A stretch of 64,000 bases of DNA from Lutjanus erythropterus (GCA_020091685.1 CM034595.1:43967851-44031850); one strand, 5' to 3'. Counted from the first letter of the stretch, positions 13,372 through 27,826 are shown. Notes: a model not told the origin generated them from the sequence alone. Numbers and translations are program-made.

Positions 13372-13781
13372 GTAAGATGGTTGATTCTTTAAAAAATGAG
13401 AACAGAAGATTTGCCTGAAAGTGTTCTTATTAACCTGGTTTGAGAGATCATTTAAGAGTATTTAATTACCATTTAATTCTGACTAGTAAATGTTGATGCT
13501 CTGTTATAAATGTGTTTAAATGTTGAGCTCCATCACAGGAGAGATTGTAGATGGATTTTTGAGCTCTTGTCTGTTCGTTAACTAACAAACCTTTGTCCCA
13601 GTTTAGCAGCAAATCCTGCAAGGAGGCTGCCTTTTTTTTCCTCTAATTTTTGTTTGTTTTTTGTTTGTGAGTTTGCTTGTTTTAACCACAAAACAAATTC
13701 AAACCGACTGGGTCTATATTTAGTTTCAGCTGCTGGGTTTCCTCCTGTCTGACCAGCGGCTGATAACAGCAGGTCGTCCCC

Positions 13782-15108
13782 ATGGCTCTGAACACTGTGT
13801 CCTCCTTGTTGCTGCTGAATCTTCTCACGTTGTTTGTTCATGGTGGTAAGTTGCCTTATCAAATCAGTTTCTTGTTCTTGTATTGATATGAATTGACTGA
13901 TAAATGATGTGAAAAACTAATTCCCTACTTAATCTGCTCAATTTTCCGTTGTAATTGACTCTTGTACATTGTTGTGTGTTTGTCTTGATGGTGTGGCCAT
14001 CGGCAAGTTTTCTTTAAAAACTGTTTTTTGTAACTTCAGTGAGATTTCCATGGTAAACAAACCGTTTACAACAAACAGAGCATGAACGCTGAAATCATTA
14101 AATACAGTTTGTTCAACCCTGTATAAGTGTATGACTGTGCTTTTCTTTTCTGCTGCAGTCACGTCTTTGTGCAACGTCACCTGCTCGACTGACTACGATA
14201 CTTTACTGAACTGTTCCTGCTCAGCTGTGCCGACATATTCTGTCTTGATCAAAGTCAACTGCAGGTATGAGCTGTCTTTAGTGCCCCTGTTAGTTGGTGC
14301 ATTATACAGTATGTGGCGTCATCATAGCATCACTAGCTTTAATTCAAATGCCTCACCAAGTTTGGTCATTTTGAATATTATACTCTTAGTAATAGTAACA
14401 TCAGCATCAGTAACATTTTGATATATCCATCCTATGTTGCCACTTCTTATTGACTTTTGGGCGACTTTCTGGAGGCTTTTGAGAATCAAGATGCTTTGGA
14501 ACATTTGCTTTTATCTCATGGAAACACTGCAGGGTGTTGAATTGACTTATGACCTAGTGCATGAAATCACACCTTCTTCAGAGTGTTGCCTGTTGGAAAT
14601 TTCCATCACAATGTTTTCATTATTATCACCTTTGACTGAGCTCATAATGTCAAATTTATGTCATGTTTTGTTGACAGGGGTGTAAGGAGTAGAGCCCTTT
14701 TAAGACTGGAGAAAAAATGGGGCTACATTACATGCCATTAATTTTTCTTTTTTATTTTACATAAAAATGTGACATTAACAAACATTTTAGATGGATTCCT
14801 TAAAGGCATACAAAAGTATGTAGAGTCATAAAAGAATAATTCCTCTAAATCATCACTTATGACCTGCTAGAAGTATGTTGTGGTGTCTGTACCTGCAGAG
14901 ACCCATCCCTCTACCTGCATTTTCTTATTTTATCATATTTTGCATATTTAATGCATATTTTAAGGGATGTTTCTGGGCTTCAGCCTTTGGTCAGCAGCAT
15001 GTGGCCCCCAGCTAAAGCACTGCACAGATTGTGATTGTGACCAAAGATTACATCGCATTCTCTGTCTCTTTCCTTTGCTCTCTGTCTGTGAGGGCTGCAG
15101 AGAGAGAT

Positions 15109-15151
<43 letters not shown>

Positions 15152-18100
15152 CAGGATGAAGCATTCACTCCTGCTGCGTTCACACAAAATCCAGCATTGT
15201 GCAGAGGTGTGGACATGTTAATTTGTGCCAGAGAGTAGCGTTTCATTTCTCTGATTCACCACTTGGTTCTAAATAACGGCTTTCCCTCATTTCAATCAAA
15301 ATCCAGTCCCACATTTTCTACTTTTAAATTTGTTTATCAAAGGACTGCAATAAGATATGTGCCAAGTGGGACATTTTACAGTTGAAACATAAGTACTTCA
15401 TAAGTACTCCCTAGTGGACAGACTAAGTAATGGCGACACAAAACTAAACTGCAGCAAAGATTTTGACAGTCAATTAACTGTTTTAATCACTTTTCAAGTA
15501 AAAACTCCACTGACTTACTGTTTTTGCCAAAAGGATAATTTAGTTAATTGAGAAAATAATTGTCAGATCAGTCAATAACAGAATAAAGAAATCAACCCAG
15601 CTGATGTAGTGTTCGGCCTCTAGTGCACAGGGCCGACCAGTAAGACTTGCCTCTTTGCCCAGAGCAAGTAAAACATCATGTCAGGCAAGTAAATCTGGAA
15701 ACTCACTTCCCCAAGCGGCCAAGATGTAAAAAAGAATTAAACTATGAAATAAATTTGATTATCGATTGGTTAAAAGTAACTTTTCATGCAACGATAGCAG
15801 AAAATTCTGTTGTCAGCCTCTTAAAATGGTGATTTCTGACCTTTCTTGAGTTAATTTTGTATTAAAATTAGTATTTTGGGATTTTAGATTGATAAAATGA
15901 GACATTTAAAGACATCACCTTAGACTTTGAAAAACTAGGATGGACAAATTTCACTATTTTTATGACATTTTATAAATTAAACATGACAATTAACCTTAAT
16001 TTTTATAACCGTTAATAAATAAAACAGTTTCTAAAGGGGCATGTAAAAATGGACTTTGGGCAAATAGATTTCTGACCCACTTGCCCAGTTGGGCAACTGG
16101 AAAAAAAAAACCCATTAACATTGAGCCCTTGTGCTCAGGTGAAACACACGATCACAATGTTCCTCCTATGAAACAGGTCGGCAGCCTCTGCTGCTTCTGT
16201 CTCATGTATTTGTGGTCTAAAGATACATTAATGATGAGATTAAAATGTTTCATATACCTGCATGTTGTCAGTTCTGCTCTAAAACGATCACATGGAAACT
16301 ACACGCTTATAACAGACACTGTTTATTTGTTTCAGTGGTGAAGACAGTAAGGTTGATGGCAGCTGTGAAGTCAAACCGCCTCAGTCCTGGTGCATCATGT
16401 ATCCAGAGGACTTATATGAGGTTGCATCGGTTGGAACCCAGTGTACTTCAACAGTCAGACAACAACGGGGTGATCGAGTAATAATGAGCAGCAGTGAGTC
16501 ATCCAGCTGGTTCCTGAGTGATGTGGGTGAGTTAAACTGATAATAATACGTGATTTGACATTTCACTATTTGTCATTTCTGCTGAACGGATAAAGCAATA
16601 CCACAGAAATGATAAAAGTTCACAGCTAATACATCGCTTATGACATCTTTTGTGGCATCAGAATATGTCCTTAATGTGTTTTGATAAGAAGTTAAATGTT
16701 AAATTCCTCTGAATCCTTTCAGCTTAAAGGGACAGTTCTCCCCAAAATCAAAGATACATATTTTCCTCTTATCAGTAGAGATCTGTGTCCATCTAGAATG
16801 TTTTTGGTGAGAGTCGCCATGTTTCAGAGATATCGTCTAGAGATTTCTGCCTTCTGACGACAGTAATGGGATTAACAGCGCTTTAGTTTTAGTCTTCAGT
16901 TTATGGAGCTCAAAGCTCCCAAAAAAATACGACACCAACGTCTCTTTCCAGAAATCATGACCCAGTTACGTGACAAAAAAAAGTAGTTCCGGTAGATTGT
17001 ACCAAAAGAAAGTTGTCCCGGTAGATTCTATCATCGATGGAAAGTAGTTCCTACATGAAACTGCTGACAGCGAGGTCTGTGGACGATACTGAGTAACTGT
17101 GTCAGACGTTTTTCAGATGTATATTTCTACGCCACAAGCCGAGTTCTATTATCTAGTTCTGTAACATCCAACTTTATTTAGGTTTTTATTTTTAGACATT
17201 TTAGTTGCTTGTAAAACATTCCAAACATTTTCACTCTTGTTGAATACAGCCACCTCTTTACAAAAGTCTTGAGAAGTTACTGTATATTAAACTCTCACTT
17301 TTGTTTGACAGTTGAAAAAACCCCAGAGATGACAAGAATAATACAACTTTCCAAACTTACCCACATTGTTGTCTGGCAGTAAACTGCCACCCCACCTGCT
17401 TTACCCTCCAGATTAAGACAGAAGCTAAAAATAATGTTCACTTGTGGTGTAGAGCATCATTCACAGATTTTCAATTTCATAATATCCCCCTGATCCCCCT
17501 GGGACTTTACTTTCACAGTGAAACCTCCACCTCCCCTCAATGTTCAAGTGACAAACTCTGAGGGATTCTACAACATCACTTGGGACCTCCGAAGCACTGA
17601 AGATGACTGTTTCACGTACCGTGTTCGTGTGAGAGAAAGCAAAGGCTTCTCAAAGGTAATCTATGTGAGCACAAACTCTAAAACAAAAACGAAAATGGAC
17701 TCCAGAGGCTGCTGCAGCGTATTACCGTCTAGAGTCTCTGCTGACGCAAATCTGTACTTTTCTTTCTTTCTTTCTGACAGAATCCAGAACTTTACATTTC
17801 AGCAGGAGAAAAGCGCGCTTGGTTAGACTACAGGAAGCTGCAGCCGCTTGTCAACTACACTGTGGATGTTCAGGCCACATTTTGTCAGGAGAATCTTTAT
17901 AGGGGTCCGTGGAGCGAGTGGAGCTCCACCGCAGAATGGAGGACAGAGTGGGAGACTTCTGCAGAGATTGAAGGTAGAAGCCTCCAGCCTGGACACAAGG
18001 CAACGAAAAAAGAAAGAAGGGTCATAACAAACAGTCCTGTCTGGAAGGAAACCCCAGACCTGCAAAAGATCTGATGAGAGCGATCATTTTAACACAAACC

Positions 18101-21100
18101 AGGGTCTTCCCCAAACTAACCAAGTGTTTTCTGTCCCTAAACCTCCACAGATCTCAACCACAGTGTTTCACATTACAAATCAGAATTACACTATAAAAAA
18201 ATTATCTACGTCGTATGACCTCTGATGAAGAAGTGGTACTAAAAAAAAAGAAAGACATTAAAGAACTCATACTGACTGATTTTCCAAATGTTGGCCTCTG
18301 ATAGCATGCTTGACATTGCCAGTAGTATATATATTTTTGGACAAACTACTTAGCATATATGACATCACTTCCTGAGAGCCTCCTTGCTGGTTGAAGACAT
18401 GCAACCATGTTGACTTGTGCCAACAACAAATTGATTTGAAAACTATGCTACGCCTAACAAAGTGAACCTGCACTTGAATTGAAACAGAAGTATTATTGAT
18501 TTTACACTAAAGCTGCCTGGATCCCTGCCCATCACTGTCTGTTTCGTTGTTGTTGTCGTCCATACTGCATTGCATTGTGGGATATTTATACTGGAGTGTT
18601 CAGTGCTTGTATACTGTAATATTTCCCCAGAAATAGTTTGCACCTCACGCGTCACCAGTCTCACACTAAGGTGTTGGACATGCTAAAAAAAAAATCTCAC
18701 ATACGTCATGTACTGTTTTAGTGACTGAACACACGTGAGTATCTCTTCAGACACCAAAGTCTGAAGCATCAAATGTTCTATAGAGATTTAATGTACCTTC
18801 CTTCTTTATTAGTTTTCCTGCCTGGAACCAATAATCTGCTTTTGTCTCACATGATAAATCAGACTGTTGAGGCCAGTCACAGATGTTGCTTTTGTTGTGT
18901 TTTTATGCCTCAAATAATCATAAAAGTGTGTACTTCTGTACTGATCCTTCACACAGTACATATTTTAAATGTTATGTCTCCTTTTCAGGATTCAATGATT
19001 GCTGGTGGTACATCCCCCTGTCCGTCATTCTTCTTCTTGGTCTTGTGGCGCTGTGTTTTTCACAAAAACCGTGAGTACTGCAAACACTGGAGTTGCTTTC
19101 TTTTGAATATATTTTAACCCATTTGCGTTTCCAGCTCTCATGGCTCCGGAGCGATTTGAATCTTGAACCTTGGCGATGCTGATACTGATCAGTTATCTGC
19201 AGAACTCAGAAACTCTGATAAGAAATTCTCGATGGTTCACATTTCCATATTTCCCAAAGTACGGTGCGGTTTGCCACTTCATAACTTTTACCAAATGACT
19301 TCAAAAGGACTTTTTATATGTGCATAGATATGATATGATAGATATGACCCTACATAACCTCGAAAAATCATTGAGGGCTGGCGCTCATTAACAACGATGT
19401 TGAGTTATTATTGTTGTTTAAAATATACAATATAAAAACTAAAAAATGCAATATTCATGGTAAAAGACAGCACTTTAAACAAACATGAATACTGTTAATA
19501 AAGTAAAAGATACAAAATACTAAAACAAAATGACAAATACTACTAACTTTTGAAGAAACTTGCATTTAATACATTTTGACTGAACCAATGCTTATAATTA
19601 TGGAAAAAACAACAACGTGCAAATCATGTAAAAGGTTCTCTGCAGTCACTGCACAGAAAAATGACGGGGCGAAGTAGAAGCTAGTTAATTCTTAAGGTCA
19701 GCAACACATTAGTCTTCCAGTAAATGATTAGAGAAGCTTCTCTCTGCTTCAGTCTACACTTTCCTGGCATCACCTCCCACATATAGAGAAACCACTGCTG
19801 TGCTGTACATGCAGCAGCACTTTGCACTGAAATGGCTAGCAGACATAGGAAGTCATGCAGAGCATCAGTGTCAGAGAACCGAGAACACCTCGCTTATGAA
19901 GGGCAAAGGGCTTACAAGAAACAGATGAGCTCAAAAAAGTAAAAGAACTTAGCATTTACAATCTTCTGTTTGTTTAAATCCAATTTAGACAAAGACATAA
20001 GATGGTACCTTCTCTGACTTCAGCTTTGGTTCTGGTTCAGTGCACCACTTATATAAGCTTGTGGCAGTGCACCTCATTAGTGAAACCAGATGTGATATAC
20101 TGTACACTCAGTGCACTGAGCTAAAACTGATCCTCCCTCAGTAAAGGGTGTAAGGTTCAGGCTTTTTTTAAATTGTTTATGAGAGGTGTTGACTCAGATG
20201 TATGGTCATCTTGGTGGCTGCAGTTTGTTGTTGTGTTGTTTATACCTGCAGGGACTTTCCAGTATTTTGTCCACTGCTTTTATATCAACGAGCGCCAACA
20301 GAATATTAGAAACAAGACCAGAAACTGCAGCCTCCACAGATCATATTGAATCAGCACCTCTGTGGTTTTAAAATCCTCATGAACAGATGATTTACTGCAG
20401 GACTCCTCAGTACAGTAGAATTAACCTGAATGTCCCACCAGCACAAGAAATGTTACTGTTTCTCACCAGTAAAAACAACAGACAACATAATTCACAATCA
20501 CAGTAGATGGTGATTAATTGAATAGTTGATAACTAATTGATTAATTGTTGCAGCTCTACTTATGCATCATCATTAGACTGAACTTTCCTGTGAACAAACT
20601 GCTGGTTTGTGTTTGTCTCAGTCACGTCACCAAACCCACTGACAGGTTTTAACATAAAGATGTTCTCTATAGGTCTTTTTTCTTTTTTTAATTTCCCCCC
20701 ACATCCTTTCGTTTTCTTTCTAAGAAATGGTTTTCCTTCAGTTTCACATCAACATTGTTTTAACCTGTATTAGTTTTAGTCAGTTGTAGTTAATGAACTG
20801 GCAGCTGAGTGCATGTTTCTGACTCACTGATACGACACTTTAAACTATCTGCAGCAAAATGGATGAAAACTAATGCTGTAAATTAGCAAATGATTGCCAC
20901 AGTTTTGACCTCAGTTACTTTCTAAGCGTTCAAAATGTCAGTTAATAAATTCGCCAGATTTCCACAGAAAACTACTGACGATGTTAGGGCTTCAGTCCGT
21001 TACTAATAACAAATAAAATACAATCAAATAAATAAAATAAGGTTTTGGTACTCAATACCTTTAAGGTATTGACCAAAATAATTAAGTACCGAGCGCTATT

Positions 21101-24100
21101 GACAGTTTTCAAGTCGAACGATACCTGCAGGTGATCCTTTTTGTACCCAAATCTTGAAAAAACTGACTGTTTGTATAGTTTTGCTCACAGCCTCTTACCA
21201 CAAGTCTTCTTAAATTTAATTTAATGTGTGATCGTCTCACTCCTGCAGTCTGTGCTGTGGTGAAGGTCGATTTGACAGAGATGCACCGAAACATTCAGAA
21301 GTATGACCATCAGGATATGGACAATTAGCCCATACTAGCCAATACTTTTGGCCAAATACCTCAATACTGATATTTATTAATATTGTGACAATTTTGTGTG
21401 GATGACTATTGACACTTTTATAAAATACTGACACAATAAGATTTTTTTTATAAATAATCTTCAGTATGTGGATATAAAGACTTGACTGTAATACAGCCTT
21501 TAGACAAAAAACAGCAACACGATATAACAATATTCATAATCTAAGGCGATTTATCACAGTATCAATATAATATCCATATGTTGTCATGAATATACTCCAC
21601 GCCTGTGACGTCTCATGAAAATGCAGAAGGATTATTTCAGGAATGCTTTTATTCACATAGTTGGTATGTGATGAAAACACAGAAAAATGTCACAAATGAA
21701 GGACTCTGTTGGTATCTGTTTCACTTTAAAGGGATAGTTCACCCAAAAATGAAATTTCAGTCAGTATCTTCTCACCCTCGTGTTAATTGAAGGCCAGGTT
21801 TCAAAGGAAACCAGCGCTGCAGAATCTCCCAAAACTATCGAAGTGAACGGTGACCAGTTTTCAGATGTAAAAAAAAAAACAATCAAAACAACATAAAATG
21901 CTTCCATACTGTTGTCTGGCGTAATCCAAGTCACCTGATGCCCCGACATGGTCACACCACACACACCCACTTCAGACGGTGTGCACACACACGTGAACGT
22001 GGCTTCCTTTTCTTTTCCATTTGAAGACTGGTCATCGTTCATTTAAATTGTTAGGGAGATTCTGCAGCTCTGTTTTCCTGTGAGACTCCAGCAACGTGTT
22101 GTGGACTAATAAACTAAATTTGACCGTCAGTTGGCGTGAGGGTGAGAAGATAACTGTGACTCCTGACATCATCTTAATATATTATATTAATTCACATGAA
22201 AGCCGTTTTGTGCCATCAGCATTATTGCTTGTGTTAGAAAGCTGTTCTCATGACTTTGCTTCTGCAGAAGTCACGTACCGAAAATGAAATAACCTCAAGT
22301 GACACAGCACATTTGAATTATAAATATCGGGTTATGTTTTAGTGTCTGTTTCCATTCTTTGTCTGAGATCATTTCATATTTGTTTCAGGTATTTGCAGAG
22401 GAAATTCCAGCTGATTACATTCGTCCCCAAGCCGGATGAGTTTTTCAAGCCCCTCTACAGCAACTATGGAGGGAACTTCAAGGTAAGAGAAAACAAACCA
22501 CCTCTCGGCTCAGCGGGCATTGTCTGTAATTTCCAAATTGGCCCAGCAGGTGTTGCCCAAGACGGGACTTTCAGCACATCTGGAGCCCGCTCACTGGGAC
22601 TTTCCCTTGCTTTCACGTTTAAGGTTCTTCCGTGAGGTGAATGACTCAGTGTGCAGGGGCTTCAAGAGGTCTTTCGTTTTTCATCTGTCTGACATGTTGT
22701 GGGTTGATATTTGTGTTTGTCACCCCAACCTGTTCCACCCCAGTGGAAAATACCCCTGCTGCATTGATTTCTCTTCTTTGATGTGTCATTGTGTCACGCT
22801 AAAAACAGCATGTTTTTCACTTGATAGGGGCACAAAGTGAAATTATGTGGTTTAATCTTTTTTTTCATTATCCTACGATGTTTCTATTGTTATCTCTTCC
22901 ATCACCTTTTTATATTTTCCCCTAATGTAAATTCTTGTTTCTGTCCTTTGACACCCAGGGATAGACTAAAATATATATTTCCTTTTACATAACAAAAGAA
23001 ATCTGAAATACATAAATCAAGTTTTCTAGTCTTCAGACTTAAATTAACTGCCAAATAATTTGATTGTCACTTAATCTGTTACAGTAATATTTAAAGAAAA
23101 AAGTCTAAATGATATATTCCAGCTTCTTAGATATAAATATGTTTTGGTTTCTTTATCATCTTAGACTTTAGGAAACACTGTTTCACATTTATCACCATTT
23201 TCTGACAACTAATCAATTAATTGAGAAAATAATTGACAGTTTAATTAATAGTTTAATAGTACAAAACTATAATAACTCTGGGACAGACAGCTACCTCTGT
23301 GTGCAGTTACAAACGTTGGTCAGCAGAGTGCGCTGCTGCAGCAAATAACGACAGGAACAGACTGTACTGTCAGAGTGGAAGAGCTGAACAGGTAACGGAA
23401 AAGGTATTTTCTTCACTATATCTTACTGAATGTGCTAAACTGAGCTAAGTGAGGATTAAATGCAGATGACTTTGTGTAGGCTGTGAAGGCCTTTTGAGGA
23501 CTTCATTGGTGGATTTAGGAGCAATAAAAGATGTGGAATAATCTACATTCTGGCCGGAGGAGTTTAAATACCTAAATACCTTCAAATACTCCACAAAGCA
23601 ATTTACATTTAATTTGCCACCAGTCTCCCATCATTGAGATTTTATTTTATATGAATGAGGCTTAGATTTAGTTTGATATTTGCGTTCTCAAATTCCACAA
23701 ACTGGACTATAGTTTGTAAATCACATATATGCAGCATCATCCTAAATCTGATGCAATAATAGTATAAAGCAGAGCTGTATTTTAAATAGGTTGGAATCCT
23801 ATTTAATACACAGTAAATGGGTGAAGTGAGTTGTTTCCTCCCGCCTCCTCCTCCTCCCCAGACTTTAGCGAGCTCAGGCAGCTGCAGGATCTCTGCAGAA
23901 GTGCAGATCAGCTGATCAGCTGTGTATAACTGTTAGTCTGTCAGTGTAAAGTGAAGCCAGTCAACCCACTGACTGCCTGCCTTCTGCCTGCCAAACAACC
24001 GTTATAAACATCCACTCCTTCAAAATGATTATTAATGATATTTTTACAACTCATACACAGACACTTTACCCTTCAGCTCACATTCAGGCAAACAAAAACA

Positions 24101-26224
24101 CAAGTTAGGGATCAGAATAGAAATTTCAAAGGACACCATGGCTGTAGCGTAGAGAAATGAGTATTTCAATTTAACATGTTTTCTTAATGTCTCATCTCTA
24201 ATGTGTCCGGCTCAGAGACAGAGTTGAAATACGCTTTTAGGATTTGTAACTGACCGTAAACGTGACCTGGACATATTACCTTCAGCCAAAGGAGGAACAT
24301 TTCTTCACAAATATGCTGACTTTGTGAAAGCGAAACTGTGCGAGAGTGAAACACCACGTCTGTAGTGTAGAGCTCTGTGTAGAGTCCAATCCTTCATCCG
24401 CAGCATCTTAATGTATTTTTCGGTACGTCACCTCTTTAGGATCACTGCAACAGGCTGAACCAGCTCTTTTAGTAATCATTGTTCTAGTTTAACTGCACTA
24501 TCTGACTCTTGTGGTGCAGACTGCAGCTTTTTCTCAGCGAATCAAATGAATCAGTGATGCTGATGAGCTCTGAGCGTCAGGATGTGGTGGCCTCTTGCAT
24601 GAAGAAACTGATTCATGCTTATCTGGTCATCACTTTGCTGAATGGATGCTACAGGCGGCTGCTGAAGCTTTAAATTTCAGTAACACATGTGGGTTGATGT
24701 AAAGCCACGTAGACTTGTGGGGAGAATCACACATTAAAGGCATAATGAGCAGCATTTTTGTACAAAAATAATCTATAGACTCATAGAAACATAGCCACTT
24801 TTAATCATCACTTACGTTGCAGCTGTAGTATGTGGCGGTGGCTGCAGAAACTCTTTCCTCTGCTTGTATTTCTCATCATTTTGTCGTGCACAGGATGATT
24901 TACCAACCCACAGCTCGGACAAAGAGTCTGCCTTCAAAACTGCATCAAAGTAAACCTTGCAGTTACTGTATGCCTGCAGTATTGTTTCCTAATTGATCAC
25001 AAAACAAAAAAAATGGCTCTGTTAGTTATTTTTTGAGTTAATCCTTCATGTCATGCTGATCCACTCAATTCTTATTTGACTGCTAGAGTATTCTGGACTA
25101 GAATATTTAGACTTGACTTTAAAAATAAGATTCAGACTTGTTTAATGCCTAAAATATCAATATGACATTAGTAGGTAATACATTGATTATCAATAAGTAT
25201 CAAATAATCCAAACTGTCCCTTAAAAAAAGTCTGTGTCAGTTTTCCAGCACTTCCAAAGCTCACACATGTTGTATCTTGAATGTTTATGTTAATATTTTT
25301 ACAGGAAGTTGTGTACTAGAACAAGTTCTTGATCAAGTCAAGAGCCATGTTCTCATTTAACCCTCAGCAAGAAAGCAAATATTCCTTTAAACACTGACAG
25401 GCAAGTGTTGGCTCTTTTTTAGTCCAAACTAATGTCCTCCGTTTGCTCTGTTGTAGGAGTGGGTGAAGCCCGTCTTCAGCGAGTACGATTACCTGAGGAT
25501 CAACTCTCAAGTTCAGATGAAAAGCGAGAAGCAGCACGACATCCTCCAGTGGAGCGACGAGAAACAAAGCTTCAGGGAAGTCAACGAGATGAGACAAGGT
25601 GGACATTTCCTCCATATGCTGCCGCCTCACAGCAACTCGCTGCTGTTCTTCCAGGACGGCGGCAGTTCCCAGGGCACCGGTCACTCCACCGGACACATCT
25701 CCATCCACACCGTGACCCTGTCTGGAGAGGAAGAGTTTGAGGAGGAAGTCGGGTCGCAGAGCTCCGTCCACACCCTCAGAAGCTACCAAGACGGAGAAAG
25801 TTTCGGTTCGTTTGGAGAAGACAACGGAGACCAAGCCGCCTTTGATTTAGAGGAGCCTCAGATGGATAGACAGATTGAGATACTACCACGCCATGAAAAC
25901 CGAATATCTAATGACTTATCGGTGGAAAATGTAAACTTCCAGCCGCACGTCCAGCTTCATGAACCAGAGAGGGTATCCCTGGACTCGTTCATCTCAAACG
26001 AGCACTCAGAAGACGGCTACACCCACGTGGACTTGGACACCATTGATAGCGGTTTTGGAGAGTGCAGCAGCCCTGGAGCCTCAGATTCAAATATAGCAGA
26101 GCAGATAGACTCATTTCATGGACACAAAACCTCAAATTCTAACTACGTGAAGCAGTGGATGGTGTGTAGCACCGTTCAAGAAGACATCAGCACCTCAGAG
26201 AACCAACTCCAGGAAGCACAGTGA
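13782..26224 (+). CDS. il21r: Interleukin-21 receptor, eight coding exons
   Basis: A class I cytokine receptor that, with the common gamma chain, binds IL-21 on lymphocytes and signals through JAK1/JAK3 and STATs (family knowledge). Coding exons: 13782-13845, 14159-14264, 16336-16526, 17519-17655, 17781-17973, 18989-19070, 22389-22482 and 25457-26224; intron phases 1-2-1-0-1-2-0; 544 aa (human about 538). The protein has a signal peptide at about 1-21, Cys-rich D1 (TDY motif like mammalian IL21R), D2 from about 121 (VKPPPPLNV, like human IKPAPPFNV), WSEWS at 210-214, a membrane segment at about 236-254 and Box1 PKPDEFFKPLY at 271-281. The tail is acidic and Ser-rich. Near the C terminus are LDTIDSGFGECSSPG and Y519-V-K-Q-W, matching the human segment with DSGF and YLRQWVV, whose tyrosine docks STAT1/STAT3. 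The ATG has good context (CCCCATGG). Candidate poly(A) signals (AATAAA) lie at 26,728 and 27,305. Introns carry several miniature transposons. Boundaries were read by eye, but every junction keeps frame. Confidence 0.93.
14797..14930. repeat. Dispersed repeat in il21r intron 2
   Basis: It starts TTAAAGGCATACAAAAGTAT, continues with GTAGAGTCATAAAAGAATAA and ends near CACTTATGACC...GTATGTTGTGG. A related copy lies in intron 7 at about 24,735-24,900 (TAAAGGCATAATGAGCAGCA, CTCATAGAAACATAG, CATCACTTACG). Non-coding, class unknown. Confidence 0.5.
15111..15149. repeat. (AC)n microsatellite in il21r intron 2
   Basis: About 19 AC units. Confidence 0.95.
15460..15595. repeat. Dispersed 'TTGATTAAT' repeat in il21r intron 2
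   Basis: Contains AGTCAATTAACTGTTTTAAT and TTAGTTAATTGAGAAAATAA. The same family appears at about 20,505-20,560, 23,195-23,265 and 63,590-63,690. It is an AT-rich miniature-element family common in percomorph fish. Confidence 0.5.
16719..17110. repeat. Miniature element, family 1, in il21r intron 3
   Basis: Begins TTAAAGGGACAGTTCTCCCC followed by AAAATCAAAGATACATATTT. The same end is found at 42,747 and 60,050, and its inverted partner at about 53,580-53,645, 53,880-53,925, 43,025-43,072 and 60,418-60,465. The right-hand half (GTAGTTCCGGTAGATT, CTACATGAAACTGCTGACAG) is also found near 63,870-63,935. The 3' end of this copy is not clear. Confidence 0.6.
21722..22150. repeat. Miniature element, family 2, in il21r intron 6
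   Basis: Begins TTTAAAGGGATAGTTCACCC. Internal GAAGTGAACGGTGACCAGTT is identical to a second copy at 36,574-36,593, and both continue with a run of A and a similar ATCCAA segment. The far end, GTGAGGGTGAGAAGATAACT near 22,136-22,155, is the inverted counterpart of TCTTCTCACCCTC near 21,767-21,779. Confidence 0.65.
23195..23265. repeat. Fragment of the 'TTGATTAAT' repeat in il21r intron 7
   Basis: Reads CAACTAATCAATTAATTGAG then AAAATAATTGACAG, like the copies at 15.5 and 63.6 kb. Confidence 0.5.
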
Positions 26225-27826
26225 TCATCTAATTACATTCAGTGGTGCTGTTGGACACTTCTTTAAAAGATTTCCTGACGTTTCCATGAAATATACTTTG
26301 ATTGAATTGGGAGTATCTGCTCTGTCCTTAATCCTGTTTATTCTGTTTATCTTGAAATGTTGTAGTTGTGTATTTTGTTCTGTTTATAGTCAGCTGACTT
26401 TGTCTTTAAAACATTTCTTAATGAGTTTTTTGTTTTTTGACACACGTTTTTGTTTAGTGTTGAAAAATGTTCAGATCACTCCATCAGTTATTAATTGATC
26501 ACTTAAAGGATCATTGTGTATTTGTTGTGATGTTTAGCAGTCAGCTCACGTATTGCTAACACCTCGTGTCACTCTGCTTCCAAGCATGTAGGAGAATATA
26601 TGATGGCTGCAAAAAAAATCCTAAAATATACATAAAGTGGTACGTTCCAAGAGCATTCATCGTGTAAACAACCCATATTAATCATATAAATTATTAAGAA
26701 AGTAAGCAAGTCAAACTAAATTAAGAAAATAAAACATCTTAACATAAAATAAACAATATCAACACTATATCTTAATCAGGAGGGACAAGAAAATCCATGT
26801 GGGAATTAAATTCAACCGCAAAATATTAATGTTTGAGACAGACTTGGAGAACTAAATTTACCGCCAATTACAACTATATTTGTCATGAAACTCAAAGGTT
26901 ATTATTGTGTTTGAATTTAGTAATAATATCTTTCAGCATAATTGTTAATAGAAAGTCCAGCCTTGTAAACACATTCGTCTGTCACTCTGAAACACGTGAG
27001 GAGGAGCAGTGAAGATAAATTTATCTGGCTCAGGGTCATTTAGCATCTTTATCAAAAATTTTAAAAATTATTGTGTTAAGTGGGTAAATGTTTTACAAGA
27101 TCTTAAAATGAATTTCTCTGATCTTGTTTGAAATATAGAATTGGAAAGGGGCAGAACCACACGTTATGCTAGTTAATAATGTTTGATTGTATATTGCAAA
27201 AGATTTTCTCTTTGATGAAAACAAAAACACAACAGTTCTTATTTTCAGGTGATGACACACTAATAACAGCATGAATATTATTTTCCTTTCTGCCATATTC
27301 TGCCAATAAACCCCTGTAAATATTACACACTGGACCTAAAAAGTCACAAAAAGGAAACAGAGGTAAAATTTCACAAATGTAATGATCTTTTTATTCTTTA
27401 GTATTTTAATTCATAATTTGAATGCTAATGTGTTTTTTTTCAATGCATCATTTTTACTAAGAGGCACTTCAGGGTAAAAAGAGATAGAACATGAAGAAAA
27501 CCATTTTTGTCACTGTATATACGATTTCTTATTGTCATGCACGCTTCACTAACTTGTACTGCAACAGCTTGTACTGCAACACCATGCTGCCTTATCAAGA
27601 TGTCTGATAATGTTTTTTTTCCTCACACATGCATTTTGTCAGTAACCACTGCAACCAATATGTCCTGTTTTTGCGCAATGTCAGTAAAAAGGCAAACTTG
27701 GAGCAAATGTTTATCATCTGTACACGAGAATCATTTCTGCGGCCTTGACCTCATTACATCGGAGGGAAGTGGAGAAACGTGCCAAGCAGCGTTTGTTACG
27801 TTTTACCAAATGGCATGTTTCACATT
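26225..27826. other. il21r 3' UTR and intergenic sequence
   Basis: The il21r untranslated tail probably runs to one of the AATAAA sites at 26,728 or 27,305; there are no signals to decide between them. The sequence is AT-rich and no further gene is recognised. Confidence 0.5.

Noticed and set aside
25364-25834. 156-codon minus-strand open frame
   Set aside because: It is antisense to the last coding exon of il21r, whose plus-strand frame has clear family motifs; the minus-strand frame is a shadow.
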